This document shows positions 24,688 through 33,490 of a DNA stretch of 64,000 bases, piece after piece. Both the position numbers and the translations under genes were made by a program. The first letter of the stretch is position 1, and each line of letters starts with the position of its first letter. The notes beneath the pieces were generated by a model. The model was not told where the DNA came from, did not search any database, and saw only the letters and a list, made by a program, of their open reading frames with translations. Source of the DNA: Streptomyces sclerotialus (GTDB lineage: Bacteria; Actinomycetota; Actinomycetes; Streptomycetales; Streptomycetaceae); the NCBI GenBank assembly GCA_000719105.1, contig JODX01000017.1:92541-156540 (forward strand), in the 5' to 3' direction.

Positions 24688-25585
24688 GAGCGGCTCTCCT
24701 GACCTCGTCCAGCAGCCGTGCGCCCCGTTCGATGTGCGGCGGCAGGGGCCGGCGGGCGCGCAGCGCGGCCGGGATGCGGGCGAGGGCCTCGCCGAGCGCG
24801 CCGCGGGCCGCGGGGTCGTGGGGGGCCTCGGCGGCCAGGGCACGGGTGCGGTCGAGCGCGAGGGACAGGGGGCGGCGCAGCCAGACCGTGAGCAGCGCGT
24901 TACGGCGCATCCGGACCGGGCGGCCGGTGCGGGCGTCCGGGTCGGGGTGGTGGTGGGCGACCACTTCGGGGCAGTGCGTGACGCCCCAGCCGCGCGCGGC
25001 GAGGTCGTACGCGAGGCAGGTCTCCTCGCCGCCGAAGAACAGCAGCGGGTGGTAGCCGCCCGCGTCGAGGTAGGCGTCGCGGCGGGCGACGGCGGCGCAG
25101 GCGAGGTAGCCGAGGACCTGGGTGCCCGGGAGGTCGTGGGCGCGGCCGAGCGGTGAGGCGGCGAGGACGTCGTTGAGCGGGTCCGGGCGCTCTTCGTGGC
25201 CGACCAGGGTGCGGGCGGAGATCAGCCCCAGGCGGGGGTGGTCCGCCAGCAGCCGGGCGGCGGTGCCGAGGGCGCCCGGTGCCCACCAGGAGTCGTCGTC
25301 GGCGAAGGCCACGTACGGGGTGCCGGCCGCGCGGACGCCGTGGTTGCGGGCGAGGGCGCCGCGGTTGAAGGGCAGCGCGAGGACCTGGACCTCCGGGTGG
25401 CGGCGGGCGATCAGGTCGCGGGTGCCGTCCGTGGAGGCGTTGTCGGCGACCAGGACGGCGGGGCGCTCGGGGAGGGCGCGCAGCCGGTCGAGGGTGCGGG
25501 CGAGGGAGTCGCGGCGGTTGCGGGTGGCGATGACGACCGTGAGGTCCGCTGCGGGATCCGTCGTGCGGGGCGTGTCGGCGCTCAT
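24677..25585 (-). CDS. Family 2 glycosyltransferase (operon gene 10)
   Basis: A 302-aa GT2 enzyme. Motifs are LTVVIATRNRRDSLARTLDRL, VADNASTDGTRDLIARR, the metal site FADDDSWWAPGALG and LLFFGGEETCLAYDLAARGW. It is similar throughout to the next gene in the operon. The start overlaps the stop of the upstream GT9 gene by 4 bp, giving translational coupling. A soluble cytosolic enzyme is predicted. With its twin it would add two related sugars, or one sugar at two positions. Confidence 0.88.
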   Translation of the reverse strand: MSADTPRTTDPAADLTVVIATRNRRDSLARTLDRLRALPERPAVLVADNASTDGTRDLIARRHPEVQVLALPFNRGALARNHGVRAAGTPYVAFADDDSWWAPGALGTAARLLADHPRLGLISARTLVGHEERPDPLNDVLAASPLGRAHDLPGTQVLGYLACAAVARRDAYLDAGGYHPLLFFGGEETCLAYDLAARGWGVTHCPEVVAHHHPDPDARTGRPVRMRRNALLTVWLRRPLSLALDRTRALAAEAPHDPAARGALGEALARIPAALRARRPLPPHIERGARLLDEVRRAAHAG

Positions 25586-26580
25586 GATGTCCGGCTCCGG
25601 GCGTCCAGCTTGTCCAGCTCGTCCATGGCGCACAGCACGTCGTCCGGCTTGATGCGGAGCAGCGCCGGATCCGGGGCCCGGCCGTTCGGGTTGCCGTGCC
25701 GCCGCTGGTCCGGGCGCCACAGGGTCTGGTGGCGGGGGTGCTGGGGCGGGCCCCACTCGTCGGGCGGGACGGGGCCGAAGAGGGTCACGGAGGGGGTGGC
25801 GTGCGCGACGGCGAGGTGGGCGATGCCGGTGTCGCCGCTGATGACGGCGCGGGCCTCGGCGACCAGCGCGGACAGCGCGGGGAACGGCAGCCCGGCGAAC
25901 GTGTCCGGCTCGGGCAGGTCGGCGCGCTTGGCGACCTCCGTCACCAGTTCCTCCTCGTCCGGGCCGCCGGTGACCACGACGCGGTGGCCGCGGGCGCGCA
26001 GTTCCGCGGCGGCGTACGCGTACCGTTCGGCGGGCCAGCAGCGGGCGGGGGCGCCCGCCCCGGGGTGCACGATCACGGCGCCGGGGGCCGGGGACGGCAC
26101 CCCGGGGTGCGGCAGCCGCAGGTCGGTGGGGTCGGCCGGGATGCCGTACCACCGCAGGAACCTGCACCAGCGGTCCCGTTCGTGCTCCTCGGCCTGCCAC
26201 AGCGGGCCGTCCGGGGCGGCGAAGGCGAGCACCTTGCGGGGCCGTACGGTGCGCAGCAGCCGGTGGCTGGCCTGTCCGTTGCCGTGCAGGTCGACCCCGA
26301 TCTCGGGGGGCGGTTCCGGCCAGTCCAGGGTGCGGGGCACCGCCCGGTTCGGGGCGGAGGCGGGCAGCAGCCGGTCCACGGCCCCGGTCGCCTCGGCCAC
26401 CGGGGCCAGTTCCTCCGGCGCGGCGAGGACCATCTCGTACGGGGGGAAGGTGCGGCGCAGGGCGCGCAGGGCGGGTACGGCGGCGAGAAGGTCGCCGAGG
26501 CCGAGGGCGCGCAGAACGAGGATGCTCGGGCGGACGGGTTCCGGGCCGGCCGCGAGCTCGGGGGGCGGGAGGGCCGTCAT
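25582..26580 (-). CDS. Heptosyltransferase-like GT9 glycosyltransferase (operon gene 9)
   Basis: A 332-aa GT-B enzyme of family 9, the family of LPS heptosyltransferases that use ADP-heptose. Signatures are ILVLRALGLGDLLAAVPALRAL at the N-terminus, VIVHPGAGAPARCWPAERYA in the middle, VVVTGGPDEEELV, and ISGDTGIAHLAVAHATPSVTLFGP with the conserved D-T-G-x-x-H-L motif. It overlaps both neighbours by 4 bp and directly follows hldE, which makes the ADP-heptose donor. The acceptor in this Gram-positive is unknown. Confidence 0.87.
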   Translation of the reverse strand: MTALPPPELAAGPEPVRPSILVLRALGLGDLLAAVPALRALRRTFPPYEMVLAAPEELAPVAEATGAVDRLLPASAPNRAVPRTLDWPEPPPEIGVDLHGNGQASHRLLRTVRPRKVLAFAAPDGPLWQAEEHERDRWCRFLRWYGIPADPTDLRLPHPGVPSPAPGAVIVHPGAGAPARCWPAERYAYAAAELRARGHRVVVTGGPDEEELVTEVAKRADLPEPDTFAGLPFPALSALVAEARAVISGDTGIAHLAVAHATPSVTLFGPVPPDEWGPPQHPRHQTLWRPDQRRHGNPNGRAPDPALLRIKPDDVLCAMDELDKLDARSRTS

Positions 26581-28136
26581 GCCGCACCGCCTCCCGCCGT
26601 CACCGCGGCTGCCGCCCGGGCCGCGAGCCGGGTGGTCGAGCGGCCGTCCAGGTAGGGCAGCAGGACCGTCTGGCCGCCCCAGCTCCGGAGGAGCGCGGCC
26701 TCGGGGAGGTCGCCGCCGGCGTAGTCGCCGCCCTTGACCCAGATGTCGGGGCGGAGTTCGCCCAGCAGGCGTTCGGGGGTGTCCTCGTCGAAGACGGCGA
26801 CGGCGTCCACGCACGTCAGGGCGCGCAGCACGCGGACCCGGTCGGCGAGGGGGGTGACGGGGCGGCCGTCGCCCTTGCGGCGGCGGACCGACGCGTCCGA
26901 ATTCACGCACACGACCAGGCAGTCGCCGATGCGCCGGGCGGCCTGCAGCAGGCCCACGTGGCCGGCGTGCAGGAGGTCGAAGCAGCCGCCCGTGGCGACG
27001 ACGGTGCCGCCGGCCGCGCGGACGCGGGTGACGAGGTGGTGCGGGTCGTGCCCGGCCGCCTCCGCCGCGGGGCCGTCCGCCCCTGCCGCGGGGCCGGCGG
27101 GTCCCTCCGCGGGGCCGGTCCGGGTGAGCGCTCCGGCGCCGCCCGCGGCGACGAACGCGGTCGCCGCGGCCACCGCGCCCTCCACGGCCTCGCCGGTCAG
27201 CGCGCCGTCCGCGAGGAGCCCGGCGGCGGTGGCCGCGAACCGGTCGCCCGCGCCGCAGGTGTCCCCGTGGTGTTCCTCGGGCGCGGGCACGAGCAGCGGG
27301 CAGTCCCCGTACGACAGCAGCGCGCCCCGGCCGCCGAGGGTGACGGCGACCGCTCCGGCCCGCCACCGTCGTACCAGGGTGGCGGCGTCCTGTGCGGCGG
27401 TACGCAGATCGCTCCCGCGGGAACGGGTGGCCGGGCCCTCTTCCGGGGGTGTCTCCTTCCCGGCCCCCTCGCCTCTGGTCCCCTCGTCCCCGGCTTCCTC
27501 TCCCCTGGTCTCCTCGCCCCTGGTCAGGGCCGCGGCGAAGCGGCGGGCCTCCCGGGACGCCGGGGTCACCAGCCGGGTGCCGGGTACGGGGGCGCGGCCG
27601 CGCGGATGGGGGTCCCACACGGTCGGCGGGCTCTCGGTGAGGGCGTCGCGCAGGGCGTCGGCGGCGCCGCGCCCGTAGTCGGCGACCAGGACGGCGCGGG
27701 CCGAGCGGAGCGCCTCGCGCGCCTCGTCGGTGGCCTCGTGGGCGCGGCCGGAGCCCCGGTCGAGGCGGAGCACGGGCTGCCCCTGGGCGAGGACGCGGGT
27801 CTTCTCGGGCAGGCCGCCGGAGAGCGGCAGCGCGATCACCCGTACCCACGGGTCGAGGAGCCGGCGCAGCGCGTGGCCTGCCGGGTCGTCGCCCAGGCCG
27901 GTGACCAGGGTGACGTCGCGGCCGTCGCGGGCGGCGAGGTAGGCGGCGAGGGCCGCGCCGCCGGGCCGTACCCGCTCGGCGCAGTCCGCCACCACGGGGA
28001 CGGGCGCGTCGGGGGCGAGGCGTTCGGCGGAGCCGGTCAGGTCGCGGTCGAGCAGGGCGTCGCCGAGGACGAGCAGGGGTGCCCGGTGGCGCCCGGTGCC
28101 GCTCGGCATCCGTCCTGTACGTGTCCGTTCATCCAT
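26577..28136 (-). CDS. hldE: Bifunctional heptose-7-phosphate kinase / heptose-1-phosphate adenylyltransferase
   Basis: A 519-aa fusion as in Gram-negative HldE. Residues 1-340 form a PfkB-type kinase with PGGAALAAYLAARDGRDVTL and the catalytic-base motif GDTCGAGDRFAATA. Residues about 375-519 form the nucleotidyltransferase, with GCFDLLHAGHVGLL (HxGH), RVRVLRAL and DIWVKGGDY. It would phosphorylate heptose 7-phosphate at C1 and, after GmhB acts, join the 1-phosphate to AMP, giving ADP-D-glycero-beta-D-manno-heptose. Unusually, a low-complexity acidic linker (GEETRGEEAGDEGTRGEGAG) is inserted in the kinase half. It overlaps gmhA by 8 bp. Confidence 0.92.
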   Translation of the reverse strand: MDERTRTGRMPSGTGRHRAPLLVLGDALLDRDLTGSAERLAPDAPVPVVADCAERVRPGGAALAAYLAARDGRDVTLVTGLGDDPAGHALRRLLDPWVRVIALPLSGGLPEKTRVLAQGQPVLRLDRGSGRAHEATDEAREALRSARAVLVADYGRGAADALRDALTESPPTVWDPHPRGRAPVPGTRLVTPASREARRFAAALTRGEETRGEEAGDEGTRGEGAGKETPPEEGPATRSRGSDLRTAAQDAATLVRRWRAGAVAVTLGGRGALLSYGDCPLLVPAPEEHHGDTCGAGDRFAATAAGLLADGALTGEAVEGAVAAATAFVAAGGAGALTRTGPAEGPAGPAAGADGPAAEAAGHDPHHLVTRVRAAGGTVVATGGCFDLLHAGHVGLLQAARRIGDCLVVCVNSDASVRRRKGDGRPVTPLADRVRVLRALTCVDAVAVFDEDTPERLLGELRPDIWVKGGDYAGGDLPEAALLRSWGGQTVLLPYLDGRSTTRLAARAAAAVTAGGGAA

Positions 28137-28761
28137 GGGCCCGGCCTCCCTCGTCCAGCGCCGCGTCGAAGGCCGCGCACAGCATGTGCACCGCCACCAG
28201 GTGCAGTTCCTGGACCGTGGCGGTGGACGGGGCCTCGACGCTCAGGGTCTCGTCGCTGCCCGCGGCGAGCGGGTTGGGGGCGGGCCCGGTGAGCGCCCAC
28301 ACGCGCAGCCCGGCCGCCCGGCCCGCGTCGGCCGCGTTCAGCAGGTTGGCGCTGGCCCCGCTGGTGGACAGGAGGACCAGGACGTCACCGGTGCGGCCGT
28401 GCGCGCGCACCTGCCGGGCGAACACCTCGTGCACGCCGTAGTCGTTGGCGATGGCCGTGGTGCTGGAGGTGTCCGCGTGCAGCGCGATCGCCGAGAACGG
28501 CGGGCGGTCGGTGCGGTAGCGGCCGACGAGTTCGGCGGTCAGGTGCTGGGCCTGGGCCGCGCTGCCGCCGTTGCCCGCGGCGAGCAGCCGGCCGCCCCCG
28601 GAGAGGATCTGTGCCAGCCGGGCGCCCCAGCGCGCCGTGACGGCGGCCGATGCGCGGAACTCCCGCAGCGCGGTGCCGAGCTGGTCGCAGTGTCCGGTCC
28701 CGGGCGCCGTCGCCGTCATTTCCCGGCCCCGGGGTTCGCCCATCCGTGCGGTCCGTTTCAT
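28129..28761 (-). CDS. gmhA: Sedoheptulose-7-phosphate isomerase
   Basis: A 210-aa SIS-domain isomerase catalysing the first step of nucleotide-heptose synthesis, sedoheptulose 7-phosphate to D-glycero-D-manno-heptose 7-phosphate. The diagnostic motif AAGNGGSAAQAQHLTAELVG and LLSTSGASANLLNA (phosphosugar-binding serines) are present, and the conserved C-terminal His is in QELHLVAVHMLC. The ATG at 28761 has GGAGG at 7-nt spacing and overlaps the stop of the GT4 gene by one base (TGATG). An internal ATG at MTATAPG would make it 15 residues shorter. Confidence 0.92.
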   Translation of the reverse strand: MKRTARMGEPRGREMTATAPGTGHCDQLGTALREFRASAAVTARWGARLAQILSGGGRLLAAGNGGSAAQAQHLTAELVGRYRTDRPPFSAIALHADTSSTTAIANDYGVHEVFARQVRAHGRTGDVLVLLSTSGASANLLNAADAGRAAGLRVWALTGPAPNPLAAGSDETLSVEAPSTATVQELHLVAVHMLCAAFDAALDEGGRAHG

Positions 28762-29978
28762 CACGCCACCTCCGACGCCATCGGGTGGCCGACCGCCACC
28801 TGCCGGTAGGCCTGTTCCGCGCCGTCCGCGACGCGCTGCCAGGTGAAGCGGGCGAGGGCCCGTTCGCGGCCCGCGCGGCCCATCCGCCGCCGCAGTCGCT
28901 CGTCGTCGAGGAGCTCGCGGGCCGCGGAGGCGATGGCGGCGGGGTCGCCGGGCCGGACGAGCCGTCCGGTCACCTTGTCGGCGACGGTGTCGCGGTGTCC
29001 GCCCACGTCGGTGGCGAGCACGGGCACCCCGCACGCCATGGCCTCCAGCGGCACGATGCCGAAGGGCTCGTACGCGGGGACGCACAGCACCACGTCGGCG
29101 CTGCGGACGAGGGCGGGCATGTCCGCCGGGTCGACGGCGCCGAGGAGCCGCACGCGGTCGCGTACGCCGGCCCGGTCGGCGGTGTGCCACAGCCGCTCCG
29201 CCTCCGGGTCGGTGTCCAGGAGCGCGGCCTCGGGGCCGCCGGCGATGATCAGTTCGGTGTCGGGGATGTCGGCGAGGGCGCGGATCGCCTGGTCGAAGCC
29301 CTTGCGCGGGACGAGCCGGCCGGTGGCGAGCAGGCGTCGCCGCCGCTCGCGCGCGGGGGCCGTTCCGGCCGGGCCGTGCGGGTGGAAGTGGTCGACGTCC
29401 ACGCCGCACGGCACGACCGAGACCTGCTGCGGCGGCACGCCCATGTCGGCGAGTTCGTAGACCTCGTCGGTGCAGGTGGCGAGGACCCGTCCGCAGGTGC
29501 GGCCGAGGTGCCGTTCGATGCCGATCCGCTCGTACGGGCTGGTGTCCAGTCTGCCCTGGTGGCGCCGCTTGACCGTGCCGAGGGCGTGGAAGGTCTGGAC
29601 GACGGGGACGCCGTGGGCGTGGGCGCCGATCCGCGCGGCCATGCCGGACATCCAGAAGTGGGCGTGCACCGTGTCGGGCCGGTCCTCGTCCCACGCGCGC
29701 GAGAGGTGGGCGCCGAAGGCGGGCATGTGCGGGAACAGCTCGTCCTTGGGGAGGGGTCCGGGTGGCCCGGCCGGTACGTGCACGACCGTCGTCCCGCCGG
29801 GCATGCGCACCCGCTCGGGGAGCCGGCGCGAGTCCCGCCGGGTGTAGACGGTGACGTCGTGACCTCGCGTGGACAGCTCCTCGGACAGGCGGGCCACGTA
29901 CACGTTCTGGCCTCCGGCGTCGGGGCCGCCGAGCGCGGCGAGGGGGCTCGCGTGCTCGGACACCATGGCGATCCTCAT
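28761..29978 (-). CDS. Family 4 glycosyltransferase (operon gene 6)
   Basis: A 405-aa GT-B retaining glycosyltransferase. Features are IAMVSEHASPLAALGGPDAG at the N-terminus (glycine loop), HAHFWMSGMAARIGAHAHG, a KRRHQGRLD loop, RLLATGRLVPRKGFDQAIRA, and the E-x7-E motif in PAYEPFGIVPLEAMACGVPV. It resembles the sucrose-phosphate-synthase/MshA-type branch (GGQNVYVARLSEEL), so a nucleotide-hexose donor is likely. GGAGGTGA precedes the ATG. It is cytosolic, with no TM helix. Confidence 0.88.
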   Translation of the reverse strand: MRIAMVSEHASPLAALGGPDAGGQNVYVARLSEELSTRGHDVTVYTRRDSRRLPERVRMPGGTTVVHVPAGPPGPLPKDELFPHMPAFGAHLSRAWDEDRPDTVHAHFWMSGMAARIGAHAHGVPVVQTFHALGTVKRRHQGRLDTSPYERIGIERHLGRTCGRVLATCTDEVYELADMGVPPQQVSVVPCGVDVDHFHPHGPAGTAPARERRRRLLATGRLVPRKGFDQAIRALADIPDTELIIAGGPEAALLDTDPEAERLWHTADRAGVRDRVRLLGAVDPADMPALVRSADVVLCVPAYEPFGIVPLEAMACGVPVLATDVGGHRDTVADKVTGRLVRPGDPAAIASAARELLDDERLRRRMGRAGRERALARFTWQRVADGAEQAYRQVAVGHPMASEVA

Positions 29979-30943
29979 CGGGTCACCTCCTTGATCAGCC
30001 GCTCCCAGTCGTCCAGGAAGCGGGCCAGCCCGTAGCGGGCGAGCGCTGCCGTGCGCGCCTTCTCGCCCACCACGCGCGCGTGCGCGGGGTCGGCGGTGAA
30101 GGCCCGTACGGCGTCGGTCAGTTCCTCGATCCGGTTGGAGACCACCCCGGCTCCGGGCGGGACCGCCTCGGTGACCTCGGTGGTGGCGAGGGCGACCACG
30201 GGCATGCCGAGGTGCATCGCCTCCAGCAGGGACAGCCCGAGGGAGGTCCAGCGGACGGGGTGGACGTAGACGCGGCGCCGGGCCAGCTCGGTGTGGAGCT
30301 CGTCCTGGGGCAGGTCGCGGGTGCGGCAGCGGCCGGGCGCGAGGCGGAGGTGTTCGGCGAGGCCGTCGGTGCCCATGCCGAACACGTCCAGGGGCGCGGC
30401 CGCCGCGAAGGCGGGCAGCAGGTCGGTGCCGACGGTGCGGCCGCGGCGCAGCGGGTCGTTGACGACGACGGCCGCGCGGTCGAGTTCGCCGGTGTACAGG
30501 GGGCCCGGGTCGACGATGCCGTGCTCGATGACGGTGGTCGGGGCGGGGCCCGCGTCCCACATCAGGCGGTTGAAGTGGGTGACGTGGACGAGGGTCACGT
30601 CGCCGGGCAGCCCGGCGGCCGGGTGGCGGGTGTCGGGGACGTCTCCGTGGGGGGCGTTGTGCTCCAGGTACACGGCCGGTACGTCCCGTCCGGGCCGGCG
30701 GCCGCCCAGCCACCGCTCGGCGAGATCGGCCTCGTGCGGGCGCTGGAGGACGACCAGGTCGACCTCGGTGTCCCGGAGCCGCTCGGGCGGGAGTTCGACG
30801 ACGGTGTCCGGCCAGTCCCAGGTGCGGGCGCGGCCGAGGCCGTCGGGTCCGCGGTCGGGGGTGACGGGGACGAGGCAGGTGTGCGGGCCCTGGACGAACG
30901 CCGTCGTCCACGAGCCGTGCACGTGCCAGATCAGGATCCTCAT
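29975..30943 (-). CDS. Putative glycosyltransferase (operon gene 5)
   Basis: A 322-aa protein with the architecture of a GT-B enzyme but weaker family motifs. The N-terminus MRILIWHVHGSWTTAFVQG looks like the acceptor-domain loop. The middle holds YLEHNAPHGDVPDTRHP and VTHFNRLMWD, and the C-terminal donor domain shows RRVYVHPVRWTSLGLSLLEAMHLGMPVVAL, resembling the E-x7-E motif. Overlaps of 4 bp with both neighbours place it firmly in the operon. Donor and acceptor are unknown. Confidence 0.78.
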   Translation of the reverse strand: MRILIWHVHGSWTTAFVQGPHTCLVPVTPDRGPDGLGRARTWDWPDTVVELPPERLRDTEVDLVVLQRPHEADLAERWLGGRRPGRDVPAVYLEHNAPHGDVPDTRHPAAGLPGDVTLVHVTHFNRLMWDAGPAPTTVIEHGIVDPGPLYTGELDRAAVVVNDPLRRGRTVGTDLLPAFAAAAPLDVFGMGTDGLAEHLRLAPGRCRTRDLPQDELHTELARRRVYVHPVRWTSLGLSLLEAMHLGMPVVALATTEVTEAVPPGAGVVSNRIEELTDAVRAFTADPAHARVVGEKARTAALARYGLARFLDDWERLIKEVTR

Positions 30944-31935
30944 GCCTGCATCACCTTCTCCGTCGCGGTGAGCACGTCGTACGCGGTCACCGAGTTCAGA
31001 CAGGGGTGGCCGGGTACGGGGCACTCCCGCGCGCGGGTGCCCGCGCACGGGGCGTCCTGGTCGCCGAGCAGGACGTACGGGACGCCGTACGGCCGCCAGC
31101 GCTCGGCGGGCACGACCGGGGCGAACAGGGAGACGACGGGGGTGCCGACGGCCGCGGCGAGGTGGGCGGGGCCCGTGTTGCCCGTGATCAGGGCGCCCGC
31201 GCGCGCGAGCACCCCGGCGAGCAGCGGCGCGTCGGTGCGCCCGCCGAGGTCGAGGGCCTGGTTCCCGGCCACGTACGCGGTGAGGTCGCGTTCCCCCGGG
31301 CCGCCGGTCACGACCACCCGGTGGCCGGCGGCGGTGAGTTCGGCCACGGCCTCGGCGCAGCGTTCGGGGCTCCAGCTGCGGGCGGGGACGCTCGCGCCCG
31401 GGTGCAGTACGACGTAGGGCGAGGTGCCGGTCAGTTCGCCGGTGCCGGGCACGCCCCGCACGCTCAGCAGCCCTTCGTCCACGGCCGGGAAGCCGGCCGC
31501 CGCGGCCAGGGCGAGCCCGGCCTCCGCCTCGTGCGCATGCGGCGCCCGGTGGTGGCGTACGTCGAGCAGCGAGCCCGGGTAGTCCTCGCTGTCGGCCGCG
31601 ACGCGGGCCACGCCCGCCAGGCGCAGCAGCAGCGCCGTGGGCAGCGGCGACTGGTGGTAGGAGGTGAGGACGAGCGCCGTGTCCACGCCGATCGAGTCGA
31701 TCGAGGCGACCACCCGGGTGACGTCCTCGCGGTCCACGGGCGGCGGCTCGAACCCGGTCCAGGGCGCCTCCCACACCAGGACGCGGTCGACGCCGGGCAG
31801 CATGCGCGCGGCGGGTTCCCCGAGCGGCCCGCAGAGCAGGGTGACGGAGTCGGCGCGGGCGGCCACGGCGCGCACGGCGGGCCCGGCGAGCAGTACGTCG
31901 CCGAAGCTGTCGAGCCGGGTCACGAGGGCTTTCAC
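30940..31935 (-). CDS. Heptosyltransferase-like GT9 glycosyltransferase (operon gene 4)
   Basis: A 331-aa GT9 protein, the second in this operon. The start VKALVTRLDSFGDVLLAGPA contains the conserved GD of heptosyltransferases. Later motifs are VVLHPGASVPARSWSPERCA, RVVVTGGPGERDL and ITGNTGPAHLAAAVGTPVV, and a Cys pair near the end lies in CPVPGHPCLNSV, typical of WaaF-like proteins. The GTG at 31935 has GGAGG upstream and overlaps the gmhB stop by 4 bp. Two GT9 enzymes suggest at least two heptose residues in the product. Confidence 0.87.
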   Translation of the reverse strand: MKALVTRLDSFGDVLLAGPAVRAVAARADSVTLLCGPLGEPAARMLPGVDRVLVWEAPWTGFEPPPVDREDVTRVVASIDSIGVDTALVLTSYHQSPLPTALLLRLAGVARVAADSEDYPGSLLDVRHHRAPHAHEAEAGLALAAAAGFPAVDEGLLSVRGVPGTGELTGTSPYVVLHPGASVPARSWSPERCAEAVAELTAAGHRVVVTGGPGERDLTAYVAGNQALDLGGRTDAPLLAGVLARAGALITGNTGPAHLAAAVGTPVVSLFAPVVPAERWRPYGVPYVLLGDQDAPCAGTRARECPVPGHPCLNSVTAYDVLTATEKVMQA

Positions 31936-32483
31936 AGCCGCCTCCCGCCGCCGACGGCGATCCGGCTGCCGGGGAGCAGCGACCGCACCGCCTCCCACAG
32001 GTCGGGCGCCACCCACTCGGCGGTCTCCGTCTCCTCCGGGAGCGTCACCGAGGTGGGGACGAGGATGCCGCGCGCGCCCGCCCGGCGGGCCGCCGTCAGG
32101 TCGGAGCCGATGTCGCCGACGACGACGCACTCCGCGGCGGGCACCCCGAGCTTCCGGGCCGCGTTCAGCACGAGGCCGGGCGCGGGTTTGCGGCACGCGC
32201 ACCCGTCCGCCGGGGCGTGCGGGCACACCGCCCAGACGTCGAACGGCCCGAGCAGTTCCTCGACGCGTTCGTTCACGCGGCGCACCTGGGCGTGGGTGAG
32301 CAGGCCGCGTCCGATGCCGGACTGGTTGGTGACGACCCCGGTGCGCACGCCGTGCGTCCGCAGCAGGCCCAGGGCCTCGCGGGCGGCGGGGACGGGCCGT
32401 ACGAGGGCGGGGTTCCCGTTGTAGGGGACGTCCTCGACGAGGGTGCCGTCGCGGTCGAAGAGCACCGCCTGTACGCCGGTCAT
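31932..32483 (-). CDS. gmhB: D-glycero-D-manno-heptose 1,7-bisphosphate 7-phosphatase
   Basis: A 183-aa HAD-family phosphatase. Motif I is LFDRDGTLVEDVPYN, motif II region VVTNQSGIGRG, the zinc-binding loop characteristic of GmhB is CPHAPADGCACRKPAP (C-x-H and C-x-C), and motif IV is VVVGDIGSDLTAARRAG. It removes the 7-phosphate between the two HldE reactions. Together with gmhA and hldE this completes the route to ADP-D,D-heptose. No hldD-type C6 epimerase is recognised in the operon. Confidence 0.9.
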   Translation of the reverse strand: MTGVQAVLFDRDGTLVEDVPYNGNPALVRPVPAAREALGLLRTHGVRTGVVTNQSGIGRGLLTHAQVRRVNERVEELLGPFDVWAVCPHAPADGCACRKPAPGLVLNAARKLGVPAAECVVVGDIGSDLTAARRAGARGILVPTSVTLPEETETAEWVAPDLWEAVRSLLPGSRIAVGGGRRL

Positions 32484-33490
32484 CGCGCCTCCTGGGGCCA
32501 GGGACCGGCGGCGCGGTGGCGCCACAGTCCGGTGAGCCGGTGCCAGGTCGCGGCGGGCGGGATGAGCACGCTGGTGGCGAGCATGGTGCCCACCTCGTGC
32601 CGGGTGCGGGGCCCGGGGGCGATGCGGGCCCACGCGAACTCGGCGGTGCCGGCGGCCCAGAGCAGGCCGGCCGCGAGGGCGGGGCCGCGCCGGCCGGCCG
32701 CGGCCAGCGCGCCCGCGGTGACGCCCGCGGCGGTGACCGCCAGATGGCGCCGGATGCGGCCGCGCGGGGCGGCGGCCCGGGTCCACCACCCGGGTCCGTG
32801 CAGCCGGACCATCAGCGCGTCGTCGGCGTTGCCGCGCTGGGCGCGCAGCGACACCCAGCGGTCGGCGGGGCGCACCGGGTGCCGGGTGGTGCGCCGGCCG
32901 CGCCGTACGCCCCAGCCGGCGTCCAGGACGCGCAGCGCCAGGTCGGCGTCCTCGCGGAAGGCCCGCCGGAACCGCTCGTCGAACCCGCCGACATAGGTGA
33001 GGACATCGGTGCGGAAGGCCATGTCGGCGGTGATCCAGTGGGCCGTCGCGAGCCCGGCGGTGCCGCGTTCCCAGTCGGTGGGGCGGCGTTCGCCGGGCAG
33101 CGGCACCGTGATCACGCCCTGCACGGCGGCCGTGTCGGGCGACGCCTCGGCGAGGTCCTGGGACAGCTGCTCGCTCCAGTGCGGTCCGACCTGCACGTCG
33201 TCGTCGAGGAAGACCACCCAGGGCGAGGTGACGGCCCGCAGTCCGCGGTTGCGCGCGGCGGCCGGCCCCAGACCTCCGGCGCGCAGCACGGTGGTCCGGG
33301 CGCGCAGCCGGCCGAGGACGCTCAGCGGGTGCGCCAGCGCCGCTTCGTCGGGCTCGGGGCGGTCGTCGACGAGGACGATCTCGGCGGGCGCCGGCCCGTC
33401 CGCCGCGGCCAGCGCGGCGAGACAGTCGGCCAGCGTGTCCCGTACGAGCGTCGGGATCACCACGGCGTAGGCGGTGGCGGTGGTGGTCAT
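32480..33490 (-). CDS. Family 2 glycosyltransferase with C-terminal hydrophobic segments (operon gene 2)
   Basis: A 336-aa GT2 enzyme. The catalytic domain contains AYAVVIPTLVRDTLADCLAAL, IVLVDDRPEPDEA, AAARNRGLRAV, the metal-binding VVFLDDDVQVG, and the AFREDADLALRVL motif (ED of the acceptor site). Residues about 250-325 hold two to three moderately hydrophobic stretches (AVTAAGVTAGALAAAG and PALAAGLLWAAGTAEFAWA), suggesting membrane association of its C-terminus. Start and stop overlap its neighbours by 4 bp. It may act on a lipid-linked acceptor, which is inference. Confidence 0.83.
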   Translation of the reverse strand: MTTTATAYAVVIPTLVRDTLADCLAALAAADGPAPAEIVLVDDRPEPDEAALAHPLSVLGRLRARTTVLRAGGLGPAAARNRGLRAVTSPWVVFLDDDVQVGPHWSEQLSQDLAEASPDTAAVQGVITVPLPGERRPTDWERGTAGLATAHWITADMAFRTDVLTYVGGFDERFRRAFREDADLALRVLDAGWGVRRGRRTTRHPVRPADRWVSLRAQRGNADDALMVRLHGPGWWTRAAAPRGRIRRHLAVTAAGVTAGALAAAGRRGPALAAGLLWAAGTAEFAWARIAPGPRTRHEVGTMLATSVLIPPAATWHRLTGLWRHRAAGPWPQEAR

